A DNA stretch of 64,000 nucleotides from Acidobacteriota bacterium (GTDB lineage Bacteria; Acidobacteriota; Terriglobia; Terriglobales; Acidobacteriaceae): NCBI GenBank assembly GCA_003225175.1, contig QIBA01000040.1, positions 1 through 64,000 of the forward strand, in the 5' to 3' direction. The first letter of the stretch is position 1, and every line of letters begins with the position of its first letter. Below, one piece after another: positions 9,851 to 17,593 of this stretch. Under the pieces are notes generated by a model. That model had not been told where the DNA came from. It saw only the letters and a list, made by a program, of their open reading frames with translations, and did not search any database. A program made the translations under genes and the position numbers.

Positions 9851-11116
9851 GTACCTCGAATGTAATCGGAGCAAACGAAGCCATTCCGGTCCCGGATCTG
9901 GCTGGTGCAAGCTTCGGAGAGCCGGCCTGCGAATGGACGTTCGTCTTTGTTTGGCTGTTTACGTTTGCAATCTACGCGCGACCAGAAGATATTCTGCCGT
10001 CACTCGGTGAGCTGCATTTGACATTCGCTCTTGGTTTGTGCGCCGGCTTAGCTTATTTCCTAGCTCTTGGGTCGGGCGGCACCCGCATCTCCTGGAGTCC
10101 ACAACTCCAAATAGTCAGCCTGCTCACGATTTGGTTTTTCGTAGGCGTCCCCTTCGCTTATTGGAAAGGCGGAAGCCTTCATCAACTCGTGCATCCCTGG
10201 CTGAAGACATTTTTCATATTCTTTCTGCTAACGCAAGTGCTGGTAACTGCCGATCGGATTCAGAAGCTTCTTTGGGCAATTATTCTTAGTGAGCTGCTGG
10301 TAACTGCATACTCCATCGTGGAGTCTTCGAAGGTGATGTGGGTCGGTGACCGAATGCTTGGTGTAAGTCTCGGGATTCTCGGTTGGAATTTTCTGGGCAT
10401 TGCTGCTGCTTCTACGATTCCTTATATGGCCGCATTGTTCGTTTTGCGGAAGTCTTATAGCCTTATCATTTCTGCTCGTCTTGCGTGGCAGTGCTCGAGG
10501 GAAAATGGTAGGTGTTGCAACCGTCCTGGCACTGATGGTTTCCGTTAGCCTGGCTCCAACCGTTTTCTGGGAACGTGTCGGAACTCTGTGGAACAGCTCG
10601 GAGTTGCAAGCGAACATGACAGCCGCATCGGCGAGAGAATCCACAGAGGATCGCCTGGTCGCATTGAAGCAAGCTGTTGAATACACTCTAGAGCACCCGA
10701 TCTTCGGCTTGGGGATCGGAAACTTCGGAATTGCCAGTGGTATCGACGTGGGTCAATCCACTGCTTGGCGGAGCACACATAATACTTATGCCGAGATATG
10801 TTCCGAAGCCGGCGTCCCGGCGCTGCTGCTCTTCATAGGACTGATCATTACTACATTGCGCAATTTGACCAAGATAATCAGAACGATTGCTGCAAAAGAT
10901 GCGGAACTCGATCTGATGGCACGTGCAACATTGGTCAGCGTCCTATCGTTCAGTTTCGGGGCTATCTTCGCCCACTTGACGTACGAGTACTACCTTTATT
11001 ACTTGATCGCCATTGCAGTGGGACTTCAGCAGAGAGCTCGTGCCAGCGTGGAACTGGCAACAACAGACTGGATACCAGAATATAACGCGAATTCCAGCTT
11101 ACCTAAGATGGTGTAG
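9847..11116 (+). pseudogene. O-antigen ligase/polymerase-like membrane protein, frameshifted
   Basis: Two overlapping frames together make one ~420-aa polytopic membrane protein. Frame 1 (9847-10548) gives the N-terminal transmembrane segments up to 'GIAAASTIPYMAALFVLRK'. Frame 2 (entered around 10440-10490, ending 11116) continues with further segments and the Wzy_C signature 'THNTYAEICSEAGVPALLL' in the large periplasmic-loop region. Neither half alone is a complete ligase. The shift corresponds to a net +1 base (or -2). Around it the Ser-Arg-Gly-Gly element usual for this family is not recognisable. It is either a real inactivating mutation or a sequence error. The family joins or polymerises glycan units in the periplasm, so its loss would block polymerisation unless another enzyme exists. 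Confidence 0.78.
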
Positions 11117-11124
11117 ACCTCGTT

Positions 11125-12402
11125 GTGGCGCATTACAGTCTAGACATTTTATTTTGGAGCTGCATGGGAGGCGTAGTGTATCACTATGCCGGTTATCCAT
11201 TGCTGCTTTTCATCGTGTCCACGCTTTCTCAAGCCAAGTCAGATCTGTTGTATTTACTTGGAAGAAGTAACCGGCGTTGTGAACCAGTTATGCGTGAACT
11301 TCCGCGTGTCGCTCTTCTGATCTCTGCGTACAACGAAGAGTCGGTTATTCAAGCCAAAGTAAAGAACTGTTTCGAAATTGATTATCCAGTTGACCGATTG
11401 GAGATGTTCTTCGGACTGGACGCACCGACCGATTCGACGCACGAGCTCTTAGCTCACATCGCCTGCAATCGCGTTAATGTAGTCGAGTTCATTACGCGGC
11501 GCGGAAAGCTTGCTGTCTTGTGCGATCTCGCACAGCGAACTTCGGCCGAGATTCTGGTGTTTACAGACGCTAACACAATGCTTGCGCCGAACTGCATTCG
11601 AAACTTTGTGCGCCACTTCAGCGATCCACAGGTGGGCTCTGTCAGTGGCGAGGAGATCCGGACTGTCGGTCCGGGCACTGATCCGGCCGCCGAGTCCGTT
11701 TACTGGCGGTATGAATCAGCAATGAAAATTCTCGAAAGCAGGCTCAACTGCTCGCTTGGAGGAAATGGAGCTGCGCTAGCAATAAGGCGATCACTCTTTC
11801 GACCGACGAAGCAATCGATTGTCGAGGATTTCCAAATACCGCTCGAAATTCGATTCAAGGGATTCCGAGTCGTTTACGACCCGGAGGTTATTGCGGTCGA
11901 GGAGATTACCCCAAATTATGCTGCTCAGTTTGCACGCCGTGTGCGCATAGGCGCAGGCAATTATCAAACTCTATTCAGGAACCTCGACTATCTGAATCCC
12001 TTGCAAGGGTTGCTTGCATTCTGTTTCTTTTCCCACCGAGTCCTTCGTTGGCTAGTGCCTTTGTTCCTCGTCACTGCGCTCGTCTGCAGCGTTGTTATGG
12101 CGAGAGATCCCGAATTTGGGCTTTTGGCTGTTTTGCAATGCGCTTTTTATCTGATGGCTGTGGCAGGGTATTACCGGAAAAAGGGCGGGAGGCCCGCAGG
12201 TCTGTTCTCTGTTCCGCTGTACTTTTGCTCGATGAATCTGGCCCTACTTCTGGGATTCCATGCTTACCTAACAGGTCGGCAGAGTGTTGTGTGGAATGCG
12301 ACTCCGCGGCGATTCGATTCTCGGACTCAGCAAGAGAGTTTGCTTAACAGACCTGTCGATCTCGAAGCTTCGAGTTCTGCTCTACAACGCCCGGCCGCCT
12401 GA
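11125..12402 (+). CDS. Membrane glycosyltransferase family 2 (processive-type)
   Basis: 425 aa, starting at GTG 11125, 9 bases after the preceding stop. There is one N-terminal transmembrane segment, then a GT-A domain: 'VALLISAYNEES' (strand 1), 'FTDANTML' (DxD-equivalent, metal/UDP), 'IVEDFQIPLEI' (catalytic ED) and 'RRVRIGAGNYQ' (counterpart of QxxRW). About four transmembrane segments close the C-terminus. This layout is that of membrane-embedded GT2 enzymes of the hyaluronan/cellulose-synthase or WcaA-like type. It acts at the cytoplasmic membrane on lipid-linked or growing polysaccharide. If processive, it could partly substitute for the broken polymerase upstream; that is speculation. 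Confidence 0.87.
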   Translation: MAHYSLDILFWSCMGGVVYHYAGYPLLLFIVSTLSQAKSDLLYLLGRSNRRCEPVMRELPRVALLISAYNEESVIQAKVKNCFEIDYPVDRLEMFFGLDAPTDSTHELLAHIACNRVNVVEFITRRGKLAVLCDLAQRTSAEILVFTDANTMLAPNCIRNFVRHFSDPQVGSVSGEEIRTVGPGTDPAAESVYWRYESAMKILESRLNCSLGGNGAALAIRRSLFRPTKQSIVEDFQIPLEIRFKGFRVVYDPEVIAVEEITPNYAAQFARRVRIGAGNYQTLFRNLDYLNPLQGLLAFCFFSHRVLRWLVPLFLVTALVCSVVMARDPEFGLLAVLQCAFYLMAVAGYYRKKGGRPAGLFSVPLYFCSMNLALLLGFHAYLTGRQSVVWNATPRRFDSRTQQESLLNRPVDLEASSSALQRPAA

Positions 12403-12482
12403 CACAGTAGATTATCGCCTGACTACAAATCGCACAGGTCGGCCCGATTGAGCGCGGAACGACCTTGAAGGAGACTCCGCAA

Positions 12483-13193
12483 ATGCAAAAGCACACATCA
12501 GCATCGATTATCGAAATGCCGGCGCCACCGAGAAGTGGCACTCTTCTCGAGGGTATCGCAGGAACAACAAGAGCGAGCACGGCGATTGCGAATGCTCATA
12601 GTTACTTCGCCAATTACAGCGAAGTCATCTCCGAATTGCCCTATAGAGACATTGAGCAAGCAGTAGATGTGTTGTACGAAGCCTACCGGGAAGACCGAAG
12701 AGTATTTCTGTTCGGAAATGGAGGTAGCGCGGCGCTTGCATCACATCTCGCCTGTGACTTGGGCAAAGGAACTTGTTTAGCGGGAGCGCGCGAGAGGCGC
12801 TTTCGCGTTCTAGCACTGACTGACAACATACCGCTTATAACTGCCTGGGCTAATGACACCTCTTACGAACAAATTTTTGCAGAACAGCTGTGCAACTTCA
12901 TTCAACCCGGCGATGTTGCTTTTGGTATCAGCAGTAGTGGATCGTCTCCAAATGTTCTGCTAGCCCTTCAGGTGGCTCGGGAGCTCGGCGCAACCACGAT
13001 TGGATTGACTGGCTTCAAAGGCGGCCAGATGCCGGCGCTTTGCAATATCTGCATCATCATTCCATCGGACAATATGCAAATCATTGAGGATTTGCAGCTC
13101 AGTATTTCGCATGCGCTGTTCACAGTGATTCGTCACCGGATCACCGGTCAAAATCTAAGCACCATGACCAGTGCTGCGACGGTCGCTGCGTGA
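12483..13193 (+). CDS. gmhA: SIS-domain isomerase, GmhA-like (sedoheptulose-7-phosphate isomerase)
   Basis: 236 aa from the ATG at 12483, which has AAGGAG 9 bases upstream; a TTG at 12465 is in frame but lies over that site and is rejected. A single SIS domain carries 'FGNGGSAALASHLACDLGKG' (phosphosugar loop, ~residues 78-97) and 'GISSSGSSPNVLLAL' (second loop), as in GmhA. GmhA converts sedoheptulose 7-phosphate to D-glycero-manno-heptose 7-phosphate. With the HddA-like kinase at 16413 it implies a heptose-containing glycan made from a GDP- or ADP-heptose donor. Other SIS isomerases cannot be excluded. Confidence 0.78.
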   Translation: MQKHTSASIIEMPAPPRSGTLLEGIAGTTRASTAIANAHSYFANYSEVISELPYRDIEQAVDVLYEAYREDRRVFLFGNGGSAALASHLACDLGKGTCLAGARERRFRVLALTDNIPLITAWANDTSYEQIFAEQLCNFIQPGDVAFGISSSGSSPNVLLALQVARELGATTIGLTGFKGGQMPALCNICIIIPSDNMQIIEDLQLSISHALFTVIRHRITGQNLSTMTSAATVAA

Positions 13194-13289
13194 GTCTTCG
13201 TAAGAGGCAATCAGGATTGTCAGTGGCGGCTGCTCTGAGTAGGCGTTTCTCCTCTACCTCAAGCGTTCTCTACATTCGAAAATAAGTCC

Positions 13290-13997
13290 GTGAGTGCGAC
13301 TCACTTCCGAGCAGTGCTGACTTCCAATAACCAATTCAAAGTGAGAACAGACATTCTCGAATCTGGGAAACTCGCGGTTAGAAGGCCTGAAGAGCTCCAC
13401 TTACAGCTTCTTTTGAAACGTTGTATAGATCTGGTCGGAGCCATTGTTTTGCTTATTTTGCTTTCGCCGATCTTTATCCTCACGGGATTATTCGTGTACT
13501 GCGGCGACGGAGCCCCCATCCTCTATCGCCGACGCGTTGTACGTGTAGTCGGTGAGTTCGATGCTTTCAAGTTCCGAACGATGCGCCGAGACGCGGACAG
13601 TATTTTAGCTTCTAATCACGCGCTCCAGGCTGAATATCAGCGTAACTTCAAGCTTGTCAACGATCCGCGTGTCACGAAGCTAGGAGTTTTTCTACGAAAA
13701 TTCAGCATTGACGAGCTCCCTCAACTATTCAACGTGCTCTTTGGCCAGATGAGCCTCGTCGGGCCGCGCATGATCACCGCTCCAGAGCTCGAAAAGTACG
13801 GCGCTTACAGCAGGCTCTTGCTTTCGGTGAGACCCGGATTAACAGGATATTGGCAGGTTTGTGGCCGGCAGAACGTCTCTTACCGCGACCGAGTCCGAAT
13901 GGACGTTGAATACCTGCAAAACTGGAGCTTGGGAATGGACTTAGCGATTCTGCTTCGAACTCCATTGACGGTCTTAAGAATGGAAGGAGCGTTGTAG
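13290..13997 (+). CDS. Bacterial sugar transferase (monotopic phosphoglycosyltransferase)
   Basis: 235 aa from GTG 13290. One hydrophobic re-entrant helix (residues ~43-68) is followed by the catalytic domain with 'FDAFKFRTMRRDAD', 'FSIDELPQLFNVL' and 'MSLVGPR'. The Asp-Glu dyad at 141-142 matches the PglC Asp93-Glu94 pair, in which Asp forms the covalent phosphosugar intermediate, so this copy looks catalytically competent. It transfers a sugar-1-phosphate from a nucleotide sugar to undecaprenyl phosphate, starting repeat-unit synthesis. It overlaps galE by one base, suggesting that GalE supplies its UDP-sugar. Confidence 0.9.
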   Translation: MSATHFRAVLTSNNQFKVRTDILESGKLAVRRPEELHLQLLLKRCIDLVGAIVLLILLSPIFILTGLFVYCGDGAPILYRRRVVRVVGEFDAFKFRTMRRDADSILASNHALQAEYQRNFKLVNDPRVTKLGVFLRKFSIDELPQLFNVLFGQMSLVGPRMITAPELEKYGAYSRLLLSVRPGLTGYWQVCGRQNVSYRDRVRMDVEYLQNWSLGMDLAILLRTPLTVLRMEGAL

Positions 13998-14989
13998 TGG
14001 AACGAATATTAGTAACTGGAGGTGCAGGGTACGTGGGATCGGCCTGCTGCGCTCGATTACTGCAGCGGGGCTATTCTCCCGAGATAATCGATAACTTTTC
14101 TACCGGACACGCACACGCTGTTCCGAAAGCTGTAACCGTACACAACTGTGATTTTGGCGATGGCGTTGGATTAGCAAAGCTCTTAACCTCAAAGACCTTT
14201 GACGTTGTATTTCACTTCGCGGCAAAGGCATTGATCCCTGAATCGGTAACAAGTCCAGGATCGTTTTTCGCTACCAATGTCGCGTCTGGCATTGTCATGC
14301 TGGAAACTCTTCGGAAATATGGAATTCGTAAATTTGTTTTTTCGTCTTCCGCAGCTGTCTATGGCTCGCCGAAAGTGGTTCCTATTCCCGAAGATCACGA
14401 AAAAGAGCCCACGAACGCATATGGGGAAAGCAAGTTAATTTTCGAGCAGGTTCTCAAGTGGTATGCCTCCGCTTACCAGTGGAGCATAGTCGCGTTTCGA
14501 TACTTCAATGCCTGCGGCGGAGGAGCAGATTGGGGCGAACGACATGATCCAGAGACGCACATCATCCCCTTACTATTGCAGGTGGCTTCAGGCCGACGAG
14601 AGTTTTTCGAGATCTATGGAACTGACTACCCAACTCCCGACCGAACATGCCTGCGTGACTACGTAAACGTGATGGACATTGCGGAGGCACACATTCTGGC
14701 TTTGCAGAAGTTAGGTTCACCGGGCTTTCACGCTTACAACATCGGTACCGGCACCAGTTATTCCGTCAAGGAGATCTGGGACGTAGCATCCAGTGTCACT
14801 GGGAGAAGAATTGAGTTACGAGCTGCGCTACGACGTCTGGGTGATCCGGCGGTATTGTGCGCCAGTCCGAAGAAGCTCATGACTGAATTTGGCTGGAAGC
14901 CAATGCACTCCGATTTAGAGAAGATTATTGCGGGTGCTTGGGCCTGGGAACAGGCGCTTTGTGAACGAGTATTTGCAAGGGCCGCCTGA
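13997..14989 (+). CDS. galE: UDP-glucose 4-epimerase
   Basis: 330 aa, GTG start overlapping the previous stop by one base. It is an extended SDR enzyme: NAD-binding 'VTGGAGYVGSACCARLL' at the N-terminus, catalytic 'SSSAAVYG' (Ser) and 'YGESK' (Tyr-x3-Lys), and the GalE-typical 'FRYFNACGG' and 'RDYVNVMDIAEAH'. It interconverts UDP-Glc/UDP-Gal (or the N-acetyl forms) in the cytosol. It lies between two sugar-transferase genes and probably supplies the UDP-sugar that starts the repeat unit. Substrate range between Glc/Gal and GlcNAc/GalNAc is not resolved. Confidence 0.92.
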   Translation: MERILVTGGAGYVGSACCARLLQRGYSPEIIDNFSTGHAHAVPKAVTVHNCDFGDGVGLAKLLTSKTFDVVFHFAAKALIPESVTSPGSFFATNVASGIVMLETLRKYGIRKFVFSSSAAVYGSPKVVPIPEDHEKEPTNAYGESKLIFEQVLKWYASAYQWSIVAFRYFNACGGGADWGERHDPETHIIPLLLQVASGRREFFEIYGTDYPTPDRTCLRDYVNVMDIAEAHILALQKLGSPGFHAYNIGTGTSYSVKEIWDVASSVTGRRIELRAALRRLGDPAVLCASPKKLMTEFGWKPMHSDLEKIIAGAWAWEQALCERVFARAA

Positions 14990-15010
14990 ATTGTCGGCAC
15001 GATAGGGATT

Positions 15011-16444
15011 ATGAACCGGACATTGCGGCAATTGATTTTGAGTGCGGACCTGTTGTGGATTGTCATTTCCTTTGGACTCGCCCAGATCTTGCGGAATCAT
15101 CTACTTCCCAACTCTGATGTTCTGCCACGATCCACTTATGCTTCTGCAGCTTTGATCGCGGCATCGATCTGGACTTTGCTTTACTTCAGCAAAAACTTAG
15201 AAGGCTTCTGCCGTGGATGGTACTTGCCAAGCGTCTTCGCTCAAGTAATTGTGGGCGTCTTCTGCATGATGATTTCGTTGGTGGCCTATGGATTCCTTTC
15301 CAGGCACTATTACTCCCGACTGGTGCTGCTCTACTTGGCATGTTTCTTGCCAGCGGGATTCATAACCGTCAGATGTCTTGCATGGTGGCTCGTCAAATCG
15401 CGAGTGCACAACTGGGTAAAGCGCCGGGTAATCATTATTGGCTCCGGCCGTATCGTACGCGAACTTCTAATTAAGATTGCCCGTCATCCGGAAGCATCGT
15501 TGGAGGTGGTTGGGGTCCTGTTCCCGGCCCTCACGGAATCGGCAAACGAACACTGGAATGAGGGCTGCGGTACCGTGTCACTTCGAACTTTGAACATTCT
15601 GAACTTGATACAAGAGAAGAGTGTTCAGGAACTGATTCTCGTTGAACCTGTGCCGCCAGGATCCGAAACAGAGGAGCTGATATCGAGCTGCCAACGGCAG
15701 GGTATAAAGGTTCATCTTGTCCCGCATCGGTACGAGCTCTACCTTTCCAAAGCGAGGCTCACAGAGATTGAGGATGTGCCACTACTCTCGTTAGAAGAGC
15801 AAACGCTTTCGGTCACCGGATTACAACTCAAAAGAGCAATCGATTTCACAGGAGCACTCTTTCTACTGCTCCTCAGTGCGCCGCTGCTGATCCTTTCAGC
15901 AGCAATATTGTGCTGGAACAAGCACGGGAATGTGTTTAGAAGGGAACTGCGGTGCGGTAAAGATGGAATCCCGTTCTGGATGTACCGCTTGAACATCGAT
16001 CGCGATGGGTCGGTATTGGACACCTACCAGCGAAGCCTTGTGCAGTTCAGCGCCACTGAATTGCCGCAGCTCATCAACGTTCTAAAGGGGGAAATGAGCC
16101 TTGTTGGGCCGCGCCCAGAATCGCCCGAAAGGGTGAAGCATTATTCAATGTGGCAACGCCAGCGTCTTACGGTGAGACCGGGACTCACGGGACTCGCTCA
16201 GGTAAATGGGCTGCGAGAACAACACTCATCAGATGAGAAAGTTCACTTTGATCTTCAATATATCTTTCACTGGTCTTTATTTCTGGATCTCTCGTTAGTT
16301 TTACAAACGGCGTGGACGCTGTTTCTTAGGCTCGTCAATGACAATCGGCTCGCGATCGCGCCTTTACTGAAGCCAACACTCGATCCTGATCTCGCTATTG
16401 GAAGGATATGGAATGCTAATAGTACGCAGTCCGGTACGGATTAG
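15011..16444 (+). CDS. Long-form sugar transferase (WcaJ/CpsE-like), catalytic Asp replaced
   Basis: 477 aa. Four N-terminal transmembrane segments (residues ~5-130) are followed by a Rossmann-like 'CoA-binding' domain ('VIIIGSGRIVRELL'), a further membrane helix (~277-300) and a C-terminal phosphoglycosyltransferase domain with 'MSLVGPRPESPERVKHY' and 'VRPGLTGLAQVNG'. This is the polyisoprenyl glycosylphosphotransferase architecture. Two conserved spots are altered: the catalytic Asp-Glu dyad reads Thr-Glu at 349-350 ('FSATELPQL'), and the 'KFRSM' element reads 'RLNID'. It is therefore doubtful that it works as a phosphoglycosyltransferase. It overlaps the kinase gene by 32 bases. Confidence 0.85.
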   Translation: MNRTLRQLILSADLLWIVISFGLAQILRNHLLPNSDVLPRSTYASAALIAASIWTLLYFSKNLEGFCRGWYLPSVFAQVIVGVFCMMISLVAYGFLSRHYYSRLVLLYLACFLPAGFITVRCLAWWLVKSRVHNWVKRRVIIIGSGRIVRELLIKIARHPEASLEVVGVLFPALTESANEHWNEGCGTVSLRTLNILNLIQEKSVQELILVEPVPPGSETEELISSCQRQGIKVHLVPHRYELYLSKARLTEIEDVPLLSLEEQTLSVTGLQLKRAIDFTGALFLLLLSAPLLILSAAILCWNKHGNVFRRELRCGKDGIPFWMYRLNIDRDGSVLDTYQRSLVQFSATELPQLINVLKGEMSLVGPRPESPERVKHYSMWQRQRLTVRPGLTGLAQVNGLREQHSSDEKVHFDLQYIFHWSLFLDLSLVLQTAWTLFLRLVNDNRLAIAPLLKPTLDPDLAIGRIWNANSTQSGTD

Positions 16445-17510
16445 TTTTGGGGGTGGCGGGACTGACCTGCCGGCGTATTACGAGAAGTTCGGCGGCGCCG
16501 TTCTCAGCACTTCCATCAACAAGCACTTCTACACTATTTTGCAAAAGAGAACAGACGGCAAAATCCAGGTGATTTCGTCAGATCTGCGCGTGGTAGAAAC
16601 CTGGCGAGACATTTCACGGATGAACGTGAAATGCAGTGCTCTTGAGATTCCTCTTTCGGTAATAAAAGAGCTTGGCCGTGATCTTTCGGTCGATCTCTTC
16701 CTCGCTTCCGAGATTCTTGCCGGTACTGGACTGGGGTCGTCAGCGAGTGTCTGTGTTGGAGTCTTAAAGGCTTTCGCCACCTACCTCGATCTTTCATTAT
16801 CAAAATACGACTTAGCGGAGCGCTCGTTCCACATCGCGCGCAACATTCTCGGGAAACCCGTGGGAAAACAGGATGAATATGCAGCTGCCTTTGGAGGAAT
16901 GAACTTCATCACATTTAATCAGGATGGCAGCACGAATGTGGAGCCGCTTGAGCTGAGAAGCGATCATCTTCGTGAGTTCGAGAGCAATCTCATGTTGTTT
17001 TTTACCGGTGCTGCACATAACTCATGGAAGCTTCTTCACGAACAGGAGCAATCGACAAAGAAGCAGGGCGGCACTACGGTCGAATCGTTGCATCAACTTC
17101 GGGATTTCGCTGAACAGATGCGTCGCGCATTGTTAAAAGGCGACCTGCTGACATTTGGTGGCTTGTTGCACGAGAGTTGGGAAGCCAAGAAGAAGATATC
17201 CTCAGCAATCTCGAATTCACTGATCGATGAGGCGTATGCATTGGCTCGGCAGAATGGTGCTTTAGGCGGAAAGATCGCGGGCGCAGGAGGCGGTGGCTTT
17301 CTGCTGTTATTTTGCGAGCAAAAGCACCAGGAAAAGGTTCGTGATGCCATGGCCAACCTTCAGTTACGCGAGATGGCCTTTGCACTGGACTCGCAGGGCG
17401 TGAAAGTTGTGGCCAACGATCCGTTTATCGATAGAGACGAAAAGTGCGGAATGCGGTGGACCTTTGCTCCAGCCTTCAGTCTGCGCACCGCGATGGGCAT
17501 TCCATCTTGA
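16413..17510 (+). CDS. hddA: GHMP kinase, HddA-like (heptose 7-phosphate 1-kinase)
   Basis: 365 aa from ATG 16413, with GGAAGG 7 bases upstream and overlapping the previous gene; an upstream in-frame start at 16398 is rejected. The N-terminus 'VRSPVRISFGGGGTDLPAYY' is diagnostic of the HddA/FGGY-unrelated GHMP heptose and fucose kinases. 'GTGLGSSASVCVG' is the ATP loop and 'KIAGAGGGGF' is motif 3. HddA phosphorylates D-glycero-alpha-D-manno-heptose 7-phosphate at C1 toward GDP-heptose. With the GmhA-like gene it supports a heptose pathway. A 7-phosphatase and a guanylyltransferase are not obvious nearby, unless the HAD domain of the 977-aa protein is the phosphatase. L-fucose or other sugar kinase activity is the alternative. 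Confidence 0.82.
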   Translation: MLIVRSPVRISFGGGGTDLPAYYEKFGGAVLSTSINKHFYTILQKRTDGKIQVISSDLRVVETWRDISRMNVKCSALEIPLSVIKELGRDLSVDLFLASEILAGTGLGSSASVCVGVLKAFATYLDLSLSKYDLAERSFHIARNILGKPVGKQDEYAAAFGGMNFITFNQDGSTNVEPLELRSDHLREFESNLMLFFTGAAHNSWKLLHEQEQSTKKQGGTTVESLHQLRDFAEQMRRALLKGDLLTFGGLLHESWEAKKKISSAISNSLIDEAYALARQNGALGGKIAGAGGGGFLLLFCEQKHQEKVRDAMANLQLREMAFALDSQGVKVVANDPFIDRDEKCGMRWTFAPAFSLRTAMGIPS

Positions 17511-17593
17511 GATGCATTGCGAATCGCGTATTTCCTGAGCGTATTCGACTATCGACTAACTGAGAGAAACTTCATCGGGCTCTAACCTCAGAT

